Assembly: GCA_902786345.1 (NCBI GenBank) | Contig: CADACB010000017.1 | Location: 1 to 64,000, forward strand | Reading direction: 5' to 3' | DNA: 64,000 nucleotides | Source: an uncultured Ruminococcus sp. | GTDB taxonomy: Bacteria > Bacillota > Clostridia > Oscillospirales > Acutalibacteraceae | Shown: positions 42,208 through 50,876 of the stretch, piece by piece | How the letters are laid out: each line of letters opens with the position of its first letter | Position numbering within the stretch: the stretch's first letter is position 1 | Position numbers and translations under genes: made by a program | The notes under the pieces: model-generated | Database searches by the model: none | What the model saw: the letters and a program-made list of their open reading frames with translations, nothing else | Told to the model about the DNA's origin: nothing

Positions 42208-43626
42208 ATGAAATACGAATTGGTTGCAGGTTTTGAAACACACGTTGAGCTTGCTACAAATACAAAGATATTCTGCTCGTGTACTACGCAATTCGGCGGT
42301 GAGCCTAATACTCATTGCTGTCCTGTATGCATAGGACTTCCCGGTACTTTGCCAAAGCTAAATAAGAAGGTAGTTGAATATGCAATAAAGGCAGGTCTTG
42401 CAACAAACTGTGAGATAGCCGAAATTTCAAAAATGGACAGAAAAAATTACTGTTATCCGGACCTTCCAAAGGCTTATCAGATCTCTCAGTTTGATATGCC
42501 GCTTTGTAATCACGGATATATAGAGCTTTCAAACGGCAGAAAGATACGCATTCTAAGAATACATATAGAAGAAGATGCAGGCAAGCTTGTTCACAGCCAT
42601 GGCAGCACGATGGTTGACTATAACAGAGGCGGTGTTCCTCTTATAGAGATAGTGTCAGAACCTGACATACGTTCCATTGACGAAGCACGTGAGTATGTTG
42701 AGAAGCTCCAGCTTATTATGCGTTATATTGGTGTATCTGACTGCAAGATGCAGGAGGGTTCAATGAGATGTGACGTCAACATTTCCGTTCGTCCCGAGGG
42801 CAGCGAAAAGCTTGGAACAAGAACAGAGATCAAGAATATGAATTCCATAAACTTCATTGCGAAGGCGATGGAGTATGAGTTTAACCGTCAGGTTGATCTT
42901 ATTGAAAGTGGGGAAAAGGTTGTTCAGGAGACGCTCAGATATGATGATGTTACAAACACCACATCAAGTATGAGAGGCAAGGAGGATGCAAACGATTATC
43001 GTTATTTCCGTGATCCTGACCTTGTTACAATAAATGTCCCGAAGAGCAGGGTTAAAGAGATAGCCACAGAACTTCCCGAGCTTCCTGCACAGAAGCTTGA
43101 AAGATATGTTAATGATCTTGGTTTGCCGGAGAAAGACGCACAGCTTCTTGTAAAATACAGAAAGGTAGCCGAATATTTTGAAAAGGCATCAGATGGTACA
43201 AAAAATGCCAAAACAGCCGCTAATTTCATAATCGGACAAATTTTCCGCACAGTTGAGAATGAATCAGAGAAAGAAAAATTCGATGTAAATGTAAGTGCAG
43301 AGAATCTCAATGAGCTTATAAAGCTGATTGACGGCGGTAAGGTGAGAATGAATCTTGCTAAATCAACACTTGACAAGATGCTTGAAACAGGCAAGAAACC
43401 CAGCGAGCTTATATCTGAGAGTGATATGGCGATGCTTGACGAAAGTGCACTCACAGAACTTTGCAAGCAGGCAGTAGAATCAAATCCGAATGCTGTCAAT
43501 GATTACAAAAATGGCAAAGAGAAAGCTATTAAAGCACTTGTTGGTTTTGTTATGAAGAACAGCCGCGGTAAAGCAGATGCAGTAGCAGCAGAATCCAAGA
43601 TAAAATCCATTATAATTAATAATTGA
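42208..43626 (+). CDS. gatB: Asp/Glu-tRNA amidotransferase subunit B
   Basis: A 472-residue GatB, the kinase and tRNA-binding subunit. Family signatures include ELVAGFETHVELATNTKIFC, the zinc-site cysteines CSCTTQFGGEPNTHCCPVC, MDRKNYCYPDLPKAYQISQF and IKNMNSINFIAKAMEYE, plus the C-terminal YqeY-like helical domain. AGAAAGGACTG precedes the ATG. Its end is followed by a repeat-containing spacer rather than a clear terminator. Confidence 0.96.
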   Translation: MKYELVAGFETHVELATNTKIFCSCTTQFGGEPNTHCCPVCIGLPGTLPKLNKKVVEYAIKAGLATNCEIAEISKMDRKNYCYPDLPKAYQISQFDMPLCNHGYIELSNGRKIRILRIHIEEDAGKLVHSHGSTMVDYNRGGVPLIEIVSEPDIRSIDEAREYVEKLQLIMRYIGVSDCKMQEGSMRCDVNISVRPEGSEKLGTRTEIKNMNSINFIAKAMEYEFNRQVDLIESGEKVVQETLRYDDVTNTTSSMRGKEDANDYRYFRDPDLVTINVPKSRVKEIATELPELPAQKLERYVNDLGLPEKDAQLLVKYRKVAEYFEKASDGTKNAKTAANFIIGQIFRTVENESEKEKFDVNVSAENLNELIKLIDGGKVRMNLAKSTLDKMLETGKKPSELISESDMAMLDESALTELCKQAVESNPNAVNDYKNGKEKAIKALVGFVMKNSRGKADAVAAESKIKSIIINN

Positions 43627-43859
43627 TAATTGCACTCACATTTTTTACAGAATTCAACAATACTTCCGCACTTCACAATAAATAAAGTTTCGGTCAAGCC
43701 TTTACAAAGGCTTGCGGGGTCAAGGGACAGGTCCCTTGTCGCACTCCGCAGAGTGCGACAATCCTATATAGCAATGCTTATTGATGTCAACGAAAGATTG
43801 TTGGAATAACAGCATTGTGGATGCCGGATGATAATAAAATTAAAGAGGAGAAAACACAA
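43627..43859. repeat. AT-rich intergenic module and small palindromes before the LRR gene
   Basis: 43620-43710 matches the second module seen at 38155 and 59389 (TTGATAATTGCACTCACA, CACTTCACAATAAATAAAG, CCTTTACAAAGG). It is followed by the palindromes AGGGACAGGTCCCT and CGCACTCCGCAGAGTGCG. A similar CGCAGAGTGCG stands at 59622. The run ends at an AGAGGAG site for the next gene. Confidence 0.6.
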
Positions 43860-45533
43860 ATGAAAAAAACAAAACTACTGAAAAAAATTGGTGTCTTCTC
43901 ACTTTCGGCACTTGTGCTGATGGGAGCAGGATTCACAGAAATAGGTAATTCGATCGGCACGAATATTTCTGTTTCGGCTGTAGACGTTTATACGGAAGGA
44001 GATTTCCAATACTGCATTTTCGATGGCGAAGCCGATCTTAGAGGCTATGTAGGCAGCGGCGGTGATGTTGTGATTCCCTCAACTCTTGGAGGTTATCCGG
44101 TAACAAGTCTGTTTTATCGCTGCTTTGCCGCTAATAGATCAATTACAAGCGTTGTTATTCCCGATAGTGTTACTTATATTGGTGAATCCTCTTTTTTAGG
44201 CTGCTGGAATCTTAAAAGCGTTAAGCTCCCTGAAAACCTTGAAACAATTGGAATCTCCGCATTCCGAAGTTGTACACACTTAAGTGAGATTTCTATTCCC
44301 GATAGTGTTGCAGTTATAGGAACTAATGCTTTTGAAGGCTGTTCCGGGTTTACCGAATTTACATTTCCCGAAGGGCTTGAAAGCACATCTTACGGTGTTC
44401 TGGACAACTGCTATAATTTAAAAAGCGTGACTATCCCTTCATCAGTCAAGGTGATAGGTCCGCATAGCTTTTCGAACTGCCGTTCTCTTACGCATATAGA
44501 CCTTCCGGACGGTCTGACTGAAATTGGAATAAATGCTTTTCATAATTGCTCAGGACTTACTTCTATCGACATTCCTGAAGGTGTTGAACGTATAGGGGGA
44601 GCGGCCTTTGCAAGATGCAGTTCGCTGTCAGGTATAGTTTTTCCTGATAAGGTTACTAAAATTGAACAATTTGTTTTAGCAAACTGCGAATCCTTAAAGG
44701 AGTTTACCATTCCTAACAAGGTTACTGAAATTGAAGATTATGCATTTTCAAAATGTACTGCTTTGGAAAAGATGGAAATTCCAGGCAGTGTAAAAAACAT
44801 CGAAGATGAAGCCTTTGAAAACTGCAGTTCATTATCAGCTATCATAATACCTGATACAGTGACTGATTTAGGTAAAGACACTTTTAAAGATTGTAATCTC
44901 CTTACAATTTACGGCTCATCGGGAAATGCAGCACATCAGTATGCAAATGATAATAATATTTCTTTTGCTGAATATAAACCACTTAAGAATACCTCTTCCA
45001 TCTCTGAAAAAGCTATAATAAAGGGCAGCTCGGTTACTGTCAGCTGCAATTCACAAGGCGGTATAGGAGAAACTCAATATGCAGTTTTCTATAAACAGAA
45101 AGCACAGACAAGGTGGACTTGCGCACAGAATTATTCTCTTAATACTACAGTTAATATAACTCCAAAAGCATCAACAACATATAATGTGCGTATAAAGGCT
45201 AAAGACACTTTCGGAAAAATAACTAATAAAGATTTTACTCTTACCGCTAATAAACCTCTTAAAAATACCTCTTCCATTGCTGAAACAACAATTAAAAAGG
45301 GTAGTTCTGTTACCGTAAATTGCAACTCGGAAGGCGGTATGGGTAATACTCAGTATGCAGTTTTCTATAAACAGAAAGCACAGACAAGGTGGACTTGTGC
45401 TCAGAACTATAAAGAAAATAAAATTATTAACATTACGCCCAAGGCAGCAGTAGCGTATGACATCAGAATAAAAGCCAAGGACAAGAGCGGAACTATAAAA
45501 AATAAAGATTTTACACTTAGTGTAACAAGATAA
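43860..45533 (+). CDS. Secreted BspA-like leucine-rich-repeat protein
   Basis: A 557-residue surface or secreted protein. The signal peptide covers residues 1-40 (GVFSLSALVLMGAGFTEIGN, cut near VSA). About eleven LRR_5 units of 23 residues follow, each like ITSVVIPDSVTYIGESSFLG and FxxCxxLxxIxIPxxVxxI. The C-terminus has two copies of a roughly 90-residue beta domain, each with KNTSSI, GSSVTVxCNSxGGxGxTQYA, and FYKQKAQTRWTCAQNY. The ATG at 43860 follows AAAGAGGAG by 8 bases. BspA-like proteins bind host or microbial ligands. Similar C-terminal domains are common in ruminococcal surface proteins. Confidence 0.88.
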   Translation: MKKTKLLKKIGVFSLSALVLMGAGFTEIGNSIGTNISVSAVDVYTEGDFQYCIFDGEADLRGYVGSGGDVVIPSTLGGYPVTSLFYRCFAANRSITSVVIPDSVTYIGESSFLGCWNLKSVKLPENLETIGISAFRSCTHLSEISIPDSVAVIGTNAFEGCSGFTEFTFPEGLESTSYGVLDNCYNLKSVTIPSSVKVIGPHSFSNCRSLTHIDLPDGLTEIGINAFHNCSGLTSIDIPEGVERIGGAAFARCSSLSGIVFPDKVTKIEQFVLANCESLKEFTIPNKVTEIEDYAFSKCTALEKMEIPGSVKNIEDEAFENCSSLSAIIIPDTVTDLGKDTFKDCNLLTIYGSSGNAAHQYANDNNISFAEYKPLKNTSSISEKAIIKGSSVTVSCNSQGGIGETQYAVFYKQKAQTRWTCAQNYSLNTTVNITPKASTTYNVRIKAKDTFGKITNKDFTLTANKPLKNTSSIAETTIKKGSSVTVNCNSEGGMGNTQYAVFYKQKAQTRWTCAQNYKENKIINITPKAAVAYDIRIKAKDKSGTIKNKDFTLSVTR

Positions 45534-45558
45534 AATTTCCTGAATTTAGACTTTGAAT

Positions 45559-45612
45559 TAAAACAGCAGTTACGATCACTCTTAAAGGAGTGACTGTAAC
45601 TGCTGTTTTTGT
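45559..45612 (+). terminator. Bidirectional terminator between the LRR and yhgE genes
   Basis: AAAACAGCAGTTAC (45560-45573) pairs with GTAACTGCTGTTTT, and GATCACTC with GAGTGACT extends the stem. T-runs are present on both strands, suiting the convergent genes on either side. Confidence 0.88.
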
Positions 45613-45634
45613 TATTGATATGGTAAGTAGTCCG

Positions 45635-47797
45635 CTAAATGATAAGGTCGCTTTGATGGATGCGTTTGTCAAGGAAGTGCATAAGCTTTATGCATGGCTT
45701 TCTGAGAAGAAGTCCGATGATGAGAGAAACGGGGACAAATGCAAGTAGAAGTAAGACGTTTCTCCAGTATGATGAGATGTCCGGACCTGCAATTGCTTCA
45801 CGTAAAATGTCGTTGCCATATCTGAACGGAAGATATGGGACAATGCTTTGGAATGGGGCAGGTAAAACTTCAACAGGAAATGTGCCGCCTGAACCTGCAA
45901 CCTGTAAGACAAGTATGATAACGGATAATGCCTTGCCGATAACATTGAAGGTAATAGTCAGTGAGTAAATTATTAATGTATATACAAATGCTGAGATCAT
46001 ACATCCAAGTACAAATAGAAAATGATTGTTGCATTGTATGCCAAGAAAATACAGATCGCCAAGTGATATTATTATCGCCTGTATCTGACCTATCAGGAAG
46101 AATATCAGATAACGTCCGAAAAATAACTGACTCTGACGAGGTTTCTTCAAACCTATTAGCTGCTTTTTGGTAAGCTCGGTTCGCACTATGGCAATGAGGA
46201 CAATGCCGCCTACCCAGATACCAAGTGAGGTGTAAAAGGGTGACATTCCTGAACCATAATTCTCAACCTCGTGTATGCGGTGAGTTTCTGTGTCAACAGG
46301 TTCTGCTATAAAATTGCTCAGCCCTTCCGGATCTCCAATTATCCCCTTGACAAATTCCATAATTTTACTTTCGTCTTTAATGTCGCTTGCCTTGGTAATA
46401 AGCTCGTCAATGGACTTTTTTGAATTTGTCATCATCGTTTTGACGCTTTCAAAGGTTTTCTTCATTTCGTCAAGCGTTGTTATGGTGCTGTCAATAGTTT
46501 TTTCAAGCTTTGGAACATCTCCGTTGATAATCTCCAAAAGGTCGGATGCGTTCTGTAGGGTATTATAAAGATCATCAATAACCTTGTTAATGCTGTTTTT
46601 AACATTTGAGAATGATGTCTTGATTGAGGAGAGCTCGGTTTTTCCTGTACTGATAGAATTGGAAATGTCCTGCTGTATTTCTGTAGGTAAATCGCCGGTT
46701 TGTCTGAGGGTGTCAGCTGCAGATAAAAGCTTGTCAATTATAAGCTGCTGGTGAGTGTTTGAATCCCTGAGCTTGTTTGTGATGGATGAAAGTTCAAGTC
46801 CAAATGTATTTTGTATATCCTCGAGTATTCCGAGAATATGGTTGTTTATTGAGATTATTTTCTGATTAAGTCCGGTAATGCTTACAAGCTCATCAGCAGC
46901 ACCCGAAGCGTCTGTTCTGAGTCTATCAAAAACAACCGAAACACGTTTGCTTACGCTGTCCTGCATATCATCTGCGGATGATATTACGCTTTCAATGGAA
47001 TCAGTAACCTTTGAGGCAGCACTGCGGGATGTGTCAATTGCATTTTTTACATCCGAAGTTATCGTGCCTGAGCCTGAAAGTGTATCAGAAATTTTAGGAA
47101 CAAGTTCCTTGTTGGCTTTAAGCAGTTGGTTGAGTGTATCTATTGTGTTGCAGAAAACATCTATTCCTGAGTTGAAGTTATCTATCTCATCAGAAACCGA
47201 TTTAAGATTATCTACAACCTTGTCAATGATGTCGTTTTTATTGCTGTCAAGTTCGTTGGTTGTAAGATTTAGGGTTGTGGCTATAATATTTGTGACTGTT
47301 CCTACATAAGCTGACTTTACTTCACCAATTATTGTTGTCATACCGCTGTTGGTGATTTTTGGAGCTATTGCATTTTTCTTTTCGTTTACATAGTAATCAA
47401 GCTTGGATTGCTTGAATTCACCTGTTATGATGGAGCAGAGATTTTCACTGAAGGATTTCGGAATAACAACTGCGGCATAATATTTACCACTATCAACACC
47501 GTCTATGGCTTCTTTTTCGTCAACAAAATCCCAACCCATTTTATCGTTTGACTTGAGATTTTCTATTATCTGTTCACCTGCGTTTACGTTAATGGATTTA
47601 TAGGTATAACCCTCGTCCTTGCTACATACTGCAAACATAATTCCTCCTGTTGCAGAATATGGATCCCAGTTTGAGGCTATATTGAACCATGAATAAAGTG
47701 CAGGCAATATTGATATTCCTATGATAACGATAAACGCAATTATATTGCGTCCGATTGTTTTAATGTCACTGCCGAATATTTTGAATATTGTTTTCAT
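45635..47797 (-). CDS. YhgE/Pip family membrane protein
   Basis: A 720-residue protein of the YhgE/Pip family (related to ABC-2 exporters and to the phage infection protein of lactococci). One N-terminal helix (IIAFIVIIGISILPALYSWF) is followed by the conserved ASNWDPYSATGGIMFAVCSK. A long, Ser/Asp-rich coiled domain of about 400 residues lies outside, and five to six helices end the protein from MSPFYTSLGIWVGGIVLIAI onward. Members take part in ESX/WXG-type secretion or phage entry, but the exact role of this one is unknown. AAGAAGTGAG precedes the ATG; a small membrane protein gene is upstream on the same strand. Confidence 0.88.
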   Translation of the reverse strand: MKTIFKIFGSDIKTIGRNIIAFIVIIGISILPALYSWFNIASNWDPYSATGGIMFAVCSKDEGYTYKSINVNAGEQIIENLKSNDKMGWDFVDEKEAIDGVDSGKYYAAVVIPKSFSENLCSIITGEFKQSKLDYYVNEKKNAIAPKITNSGMTTIIGEVKSAYVGTVTNIIATTLNLTTNELDSNKNDIIDKVVDNLKSVSDEIDNFNSGIDVFCNTIDTLNQLLKANKELVPKISDTLSGSGTITSDVKNAIDTSRSAASKVTDSIESVISSADDMQDSVSKRVSVVFDRLRTDASGAADELVSITGLNQKIISINNHILGILEDIQNTFGLELSSITNKLRDSNTHQQLIIDKLLSAADTLRQTGDLPTEIQQDISNSISTGKTELSSIKTSFSNVKNSINKVIDDLYNTLQNASDLLEIINGDVPKLEKTIDSTITTLDEMKKTFESVKTMMTNSKKSIDELITKASDIKDESKIMEFVKGIIGDPEGLSNFIAEPVDTETHRIHEVENYGSGMSPFYTSLGIWVGGIVLIAIVRTELTKKQLIGLKKPRQSQLFFGRYLIFFLIGQIQAIIISLGDLYFLGIQCNNHFLFVLGCMISAFVYTLIIYSLTITFNVIGKALSVIILVLQVAGSGGTFPVEVLPAPFQSIVPYLPFRYGNDILREAIAGPDISSYWRNVLLLLAFVPVSLIIGLLLRKPCIKLMHFLDKRIHQSDLII

Positions 47798-47817
47798 TAA
47801 AGCTCACTTCTTTCTTT

Positions 47818-48219
47818 TTATTCAGATGATTGATTTTCATTGTATTCATTTTCGGGTGGTTTTTCAGAGGATTCATCGTCGCTTGAAAAATCCTCGTCGA
47901 ATTCATCTCTAAGACCGAGCATTTCTTTATATTCATTATATATATAGTCAGCTCTGATCATAAGAACAATACAAAAAATTACTGATATTATCCAAAGGCA
48001 AAGAAAGGCGATCTTGCTTTCAAGGCTGAACATCAACACAAGAAATGCCAGTCCTGATATGATTATAAACAGCATACCATATCGTTTGTATGAGATTCTT
48101 TTCTGTTTATATTCATTATACTTTTCATATACGGCAAGATATGTAAGATGTTCTTGCTCCTGATTAGAAAGCATAGCTTCTGTTTGTTTATTTTCATCAG
48201 AATTTTTTTCAACAGTCAT
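47818..48219 (-). CDS. Small two-helix membrane protein
   Basis: A 133-residue protein with two membrane helices (MLFIIISGLAFLVLMFSLES, FLCLWIISVIFCIVLMI) and charged ends; the acidic C-terminal tail is DEDFSSDDESSEKPPENEYN. The start at 48219 is preferred because AAGGAGTG lies 7 bases upstream. It ends 20 bases before yhgE on the same strand and is probably co-transcribed. It is not a family I recognise. Confidence 0.7.
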   Translation of the reverse strand: MTVEKNSDENKQTEAMLSNQEQEHLTYLAVYEKYNEYKQKRISYKRYGMLFIIISGLAFLVLMFSLESKIAFLCLWIISVIFCIVLMIRADYIYNEYKEMLGLRDEFDEDFSSDDESSEKPPENEYNENQSSE

Positions 48220-48337
48220 ACTTTCACTCCTTGTCCAGTCAGTTATCCTTATTGATAATACTATGCTCAAAGAATATAATTATTATATTGTTAAAAAAAT
48301 GTTGTGTCAAATAAAGTCAGACAAGTCTTTCAAATTA

Positions 48338-48368
48338 TATAAAAGGCTGTCGGAATTATCCGACAGCC
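48338..48368 (-). terminator. Terminator of the small acidic-protein gene
   Basis: GGCTGTCGGA (48345-48354) pairs perfectly with TCCGACAGCC (48359-48368). On the minus strand the stem is followed by TTTTATATAA. Confidence 0.75.
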
Positions 48369-48413
48369 GGTACGTTTATTTTCCTCATATGAATAAAAAA
48401 TGATACAATTTGC

Positions 48414-48620
48414 TCAATATTCATCATCGAAGATATTATTCTCATCAAGAAATTCATCATAATAATCAACGGCGTCAATCCGTTCATTATTAGTCATACC
48501 GTTAGAAACGAAGCTCATATAGTTATCGACACCATATTCCTCATTATCCAAAGAGATACCTGAGCCATCAAAAATATAAAGCCCGTCATAATCGTTACGT
48601 TTTTTTCTTTTACGTTTCAA
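48414..48620 (-). CDS. Small acidic protein with basic N-terminus
   Basis: A 68-residue protein if translated from the TTG at 48620, about 7 bases after GGAAGGGA; a start at the TTG at 48641 is formally possible but overlaps that site. The N-terminus is basic (KRKRKKRNDYDGLYIFDGSG) and the C-terminus strongly acidic (YYDEFLDENNIFDDEY). No family is recognised. The terminator just behind it and the ribosome-binding site support a real gene, but the non-ATG start leaves doubt. Confidence 0.5.
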   Translation of the reverse strand: MKRKRKKRNDYDGLYIFDGSGISLDNEEYGVDNYMSFVSNGMTNNERIDAVDYYDEFLDENNIFDDEY

Positions 48621-48714
48621 AACATTTCCCTTCCTTCGCAAAAGCTATATGAGGATCAGACTTTTAGAATGTCCTCAATATGATTATTTGCAAAACATCG
48701 GAAAATATTATAGA

Positions 48715-49641
48715 TCAATTCATCTCTTTAAGCTTTGAAAGGTCATAGGGTGTCTGCTGATAGACAAAATAATTAAGCCAGTTAGAATACAGTATAGTTG
48801 CATAGCTTCTCCACGTTAGTGCAGGCAAGGCTCTTGGGTCGTTGCCGGGGAAATAATTATAAGGCAGCTGAGGCTTAAGCCCCTTATTACTGTCACGGAA
48901 ATATTCATTTGCCAACGTATTTCTGTCATATTCAGCGTGACCGAAAACAAAGAATTGTCTTCCGTTTTTATTTGCAACGATTGCAACTCCTGCAATATTT
49001 GACGAAGCAAGTATTTCAAGCTCCTGATGTTCTCTCACATCCGAGCGGTGAATACCGGTATATCTTGAATGCGGCAGCAATATTTTATCATCACAGCCTC
49101 TCATGAGTGGATGAAAAATATCCATAACCCTATGAACATAGACGCCCGAAAGTTTTTCATCAAGTTCATATTTTGGTACATTATAATGGTGATATATAGC
49201 GGCTTGAGCACCCCAGCATATATGCATTGTACTATAAACGTGATTAACAGACCAATCCATAATAGTACAAAGCTCATCCCAATAATCTACCTGTTCAAAC
49301 GGCAGTTTTTCCACAGGAGCACCTGTAATTATCATACCGTCAAAATATTGATCCTTAACATCATCGAAAATTTTATAGAAGGTTGTGAGATGATCTGCCG
49401 GAGTATTTTTTGAGGTATGTGTAGCCATTTGCATCAATTCAACATCCACTTGAAGCGGAGAATTTCCAAGCAATCTTAGAAGCTGTGTTTCTGTTTCTAT
49501 TTTATTTGGCATAAGATTCAGAATAATTATTTTTAGTGGTCTGATGTCCTGTGTACTTGCCCTATCATCTGTCATCACAAATATATTTTCTGTTTCCAGA
49601 ACCTTTTGTGCTGGCAATCCATTTTGTATTTTGATCGGCAC
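48715..49641 (-). CDS. metAA: Homoserine O-acetyltransferase (MetA family)
   Basis: A 308-residue MetA-type enzyme that activates homoserine for methionine synthesis. The catalytic Cys is in MHICWGAQAAIYHHYNVPK, and His and Glu in FVFGHAEYDRNTLANEY. In the acyl-CoA-binding region it reads ITGAPVEKLPFEQVDYWDEL; the Glu after APV is the residue known to favour acetyl-CoA over succinyl-CoA in this family. It is a single-gene unit, with GGAAGGGAC before the ATG. No SAM riboswitch is seen upstream; the spacer is filled by an intergenic repeat. Confidence 0.93.
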   Translation of the reverse strand: MPIKIQNGLPAQKVLETENIFVMTDDRASTQDIRPLKIIILNLMPNKIETETQLLRLLGNSPLQVDVELMQMATHTSKNTPADHLTTFYKIFDDVKDQYFDGMIITGAPVEKLPFEQVDYWDELCTIMDWSVNHVYSTMHICWGAQAAIYHHYNVPKYELDEKLSGVYVHRVMDIFHPLMRGCDDKILLPHSRYTGIHRSDVREHQELEILASSNIAGVAIVANKNGRQFFVFGHAEYDRNTLANEYFRDSNKGLKPQLPYNYFPGNDPRALPALTWRSYATILYSNWLNYFVYQQTPYDLSKLKEMN

Positions 49642-49983
49642 ATTTGTCCCTTCCTTCTTTCCTGTCTTCGTTCATTATAACACACTTCCTTTTTAATTTC
49701 AAGGCAGCGGTGTGTGACCGCACAGAACAATTCGTCGGCAAACTGCCGCTATAAATTCGCGACAGTGTTCGCTAATGCTCACTCTGGTTATCCGAACCAA
49801 ATATACACCGATCGTGGCAACAGATTTAAATAACAATTAATAATTGTGTTCATATTTTTTGACACTAAGCTATATGTTAGTATTCTATAATAAAATTATG
49901 AATTAAATATAATATTACAGGATTCTTGTGACAAATCAGAAAATGTATGGTATAATGTTGTTGATTATTAGTGAGGAGGAAGA
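49642..49983. other. Spacer with intergenic repeat copy 3 and the CpXC-gene promoter
   Basis: 49707-49850 contains a repeat copy (own entry) and part of the AT-rich TTAATAATTG module. A TATAAT at 49951-49956 preceded by TGG forms an extended -10, with a TTGTGA 19 bases upstream as a poor -35. GAGGAGGAAG then serves the next gene. Confidence 0.5.
49707..49815 (+). repeat. Intergenic hairpin repeat, copy 3 (mixed unit types)
   Basis: One 27-bp unit (GCGGTGTGTGACCGCACAGA ACAATTC) is followed by GTCGGCAAACTGCCGC, a hairpin of the type found in the 38-bp units near 60100. Then comes the conserved module with TTCGCTAATGCTCACTCTGG. This copy links the two unit types to one family. Confidence 0.7.
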
Positions 49984-50652
49984 ATGATGTCTGAGCTTAT
50001 CAGTAAGTATATTGCCTGCCCGAAGTGTCAACAGCAAAGTACAGTTGAACTGCTTTGCAGTATTAATACAGAAAGTGAACCTGATGCTCGTGAGCTGGTC
50101 TTTGACGAAGGTTTCTTTAAATGGAAATGCAAAAAGTGCGGATTTCAGTCCAAGCTTATGCATCCGCTGCTTTATAACGATATAAAAAATAAGTTTATGG
50201 TTTATTATATTCCTAAGGTAGAAAGAAGCCGTATTTCAGATGAAAAGCTTGAAAAAGAGTTTGCTGAGCTTTCTTACATAAAAAAACGCCTTGTGGCTGA
50301 TTTTAATGCGTTTAAAGAAAAAATAATTCTTTTGGAAAATTATTATAATGATGCCGCAGTAGAACTTGCTAAGCTTGCGGTTTCTGAGGTGGTTGCTAAA
50401 AGTACGGGGCAGAACGTGTATGACGGTTATTGCACAGAAATTGATAAGAGTGAAAATACTCTGAGTTTTCAGTTTTTTATAGGCGGTGACAGACGTTCTT
50501 ATCTGCAATCAACAAGATTTGATGTCTATAACAGATCTATGGCTATCGTTAAGGAGTATTTTCCTGATATTGACAAAAAACATACCGGCTTTCTCAATAT
50601 CGACCGCTCTTGGGCTAAGGAGGCCCTCAGACGTTATAAAAACTCTGATTAA
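49984..50652 (+). CDS. CpXC domain protein
   Basis: A 222-residue protein. The N-terminus has two C-x-x-C pairs (IACPKCQQQS and WKCKKCGFQ) that form the zinc site of the CpXC domain. The middle is helical (ELSYIKKRLVADFNAFKEKI), and the rest is not recognised. GAGGAGGAAG stands just before the ATG at 49984, with another ATG one codon on. CpXC proteins are common in Firmicutes but have no known function. Confidence 0.78.
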   Translation: MMSELISKYIACPKCQQQSTVELLCSINTESEPDARELVFDEGFFKWKCKKCGFQSKLMHPLLYNDIKNKFMVYYIPKVERSRISDEKLEKEFAELSYIKKRLVADFNAFKEKIILLENYYNDAAVELAKLAVSEVVAKSTGQNVYDGYCTEIDKSENTLSFQFFIGGDRRSYLQSTRFDVYNRSMAIVKEYFPDIDKKHTGFLNIDRSWAKEALRRYKNSD

Positions 50653-50772
50653 AAAATTATAGTAATAATTATTGGTTTTAATATTGTAAACAGTTGTATA
50701 ATTTTTATGTAAAATTTTTCTTAAAATTTATTTTTTTTGCAAAAAACAATAGAAATTTCCTTAAGACTGTGT

Positions 50773-50778
50773 TATAAT
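50773..50778 (+). promoter_or_regulatory. -10 box and structured leader of ppdK
   Basis: A TATAAT starts a leader of about 95 nt. GACACC near 50798 can pair with GGTGTC near 50835, bringing the ribosome-binding site TTAGGAGG close to the base of the stem. No good -35 box is visible. High codon bias of the gene fits strong expression. Confidence 0.5.
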
Positions 50779-50876
50779 ATATCAAAGCGGTCTGACACCG
50801 ATAAGTCAAAGCATTGTTATGTCACAGATTTGGTGTCGGTCGAATAAATTTATTATTATCTTAGGAGGTAATTCCA

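Noticed and set aside
49642..49720. SAM riboswitch in front of the homoserine acetyltransferase gene
   Set aside because: No SAM-type core or terminator is seen between the gene and the repeat copy.
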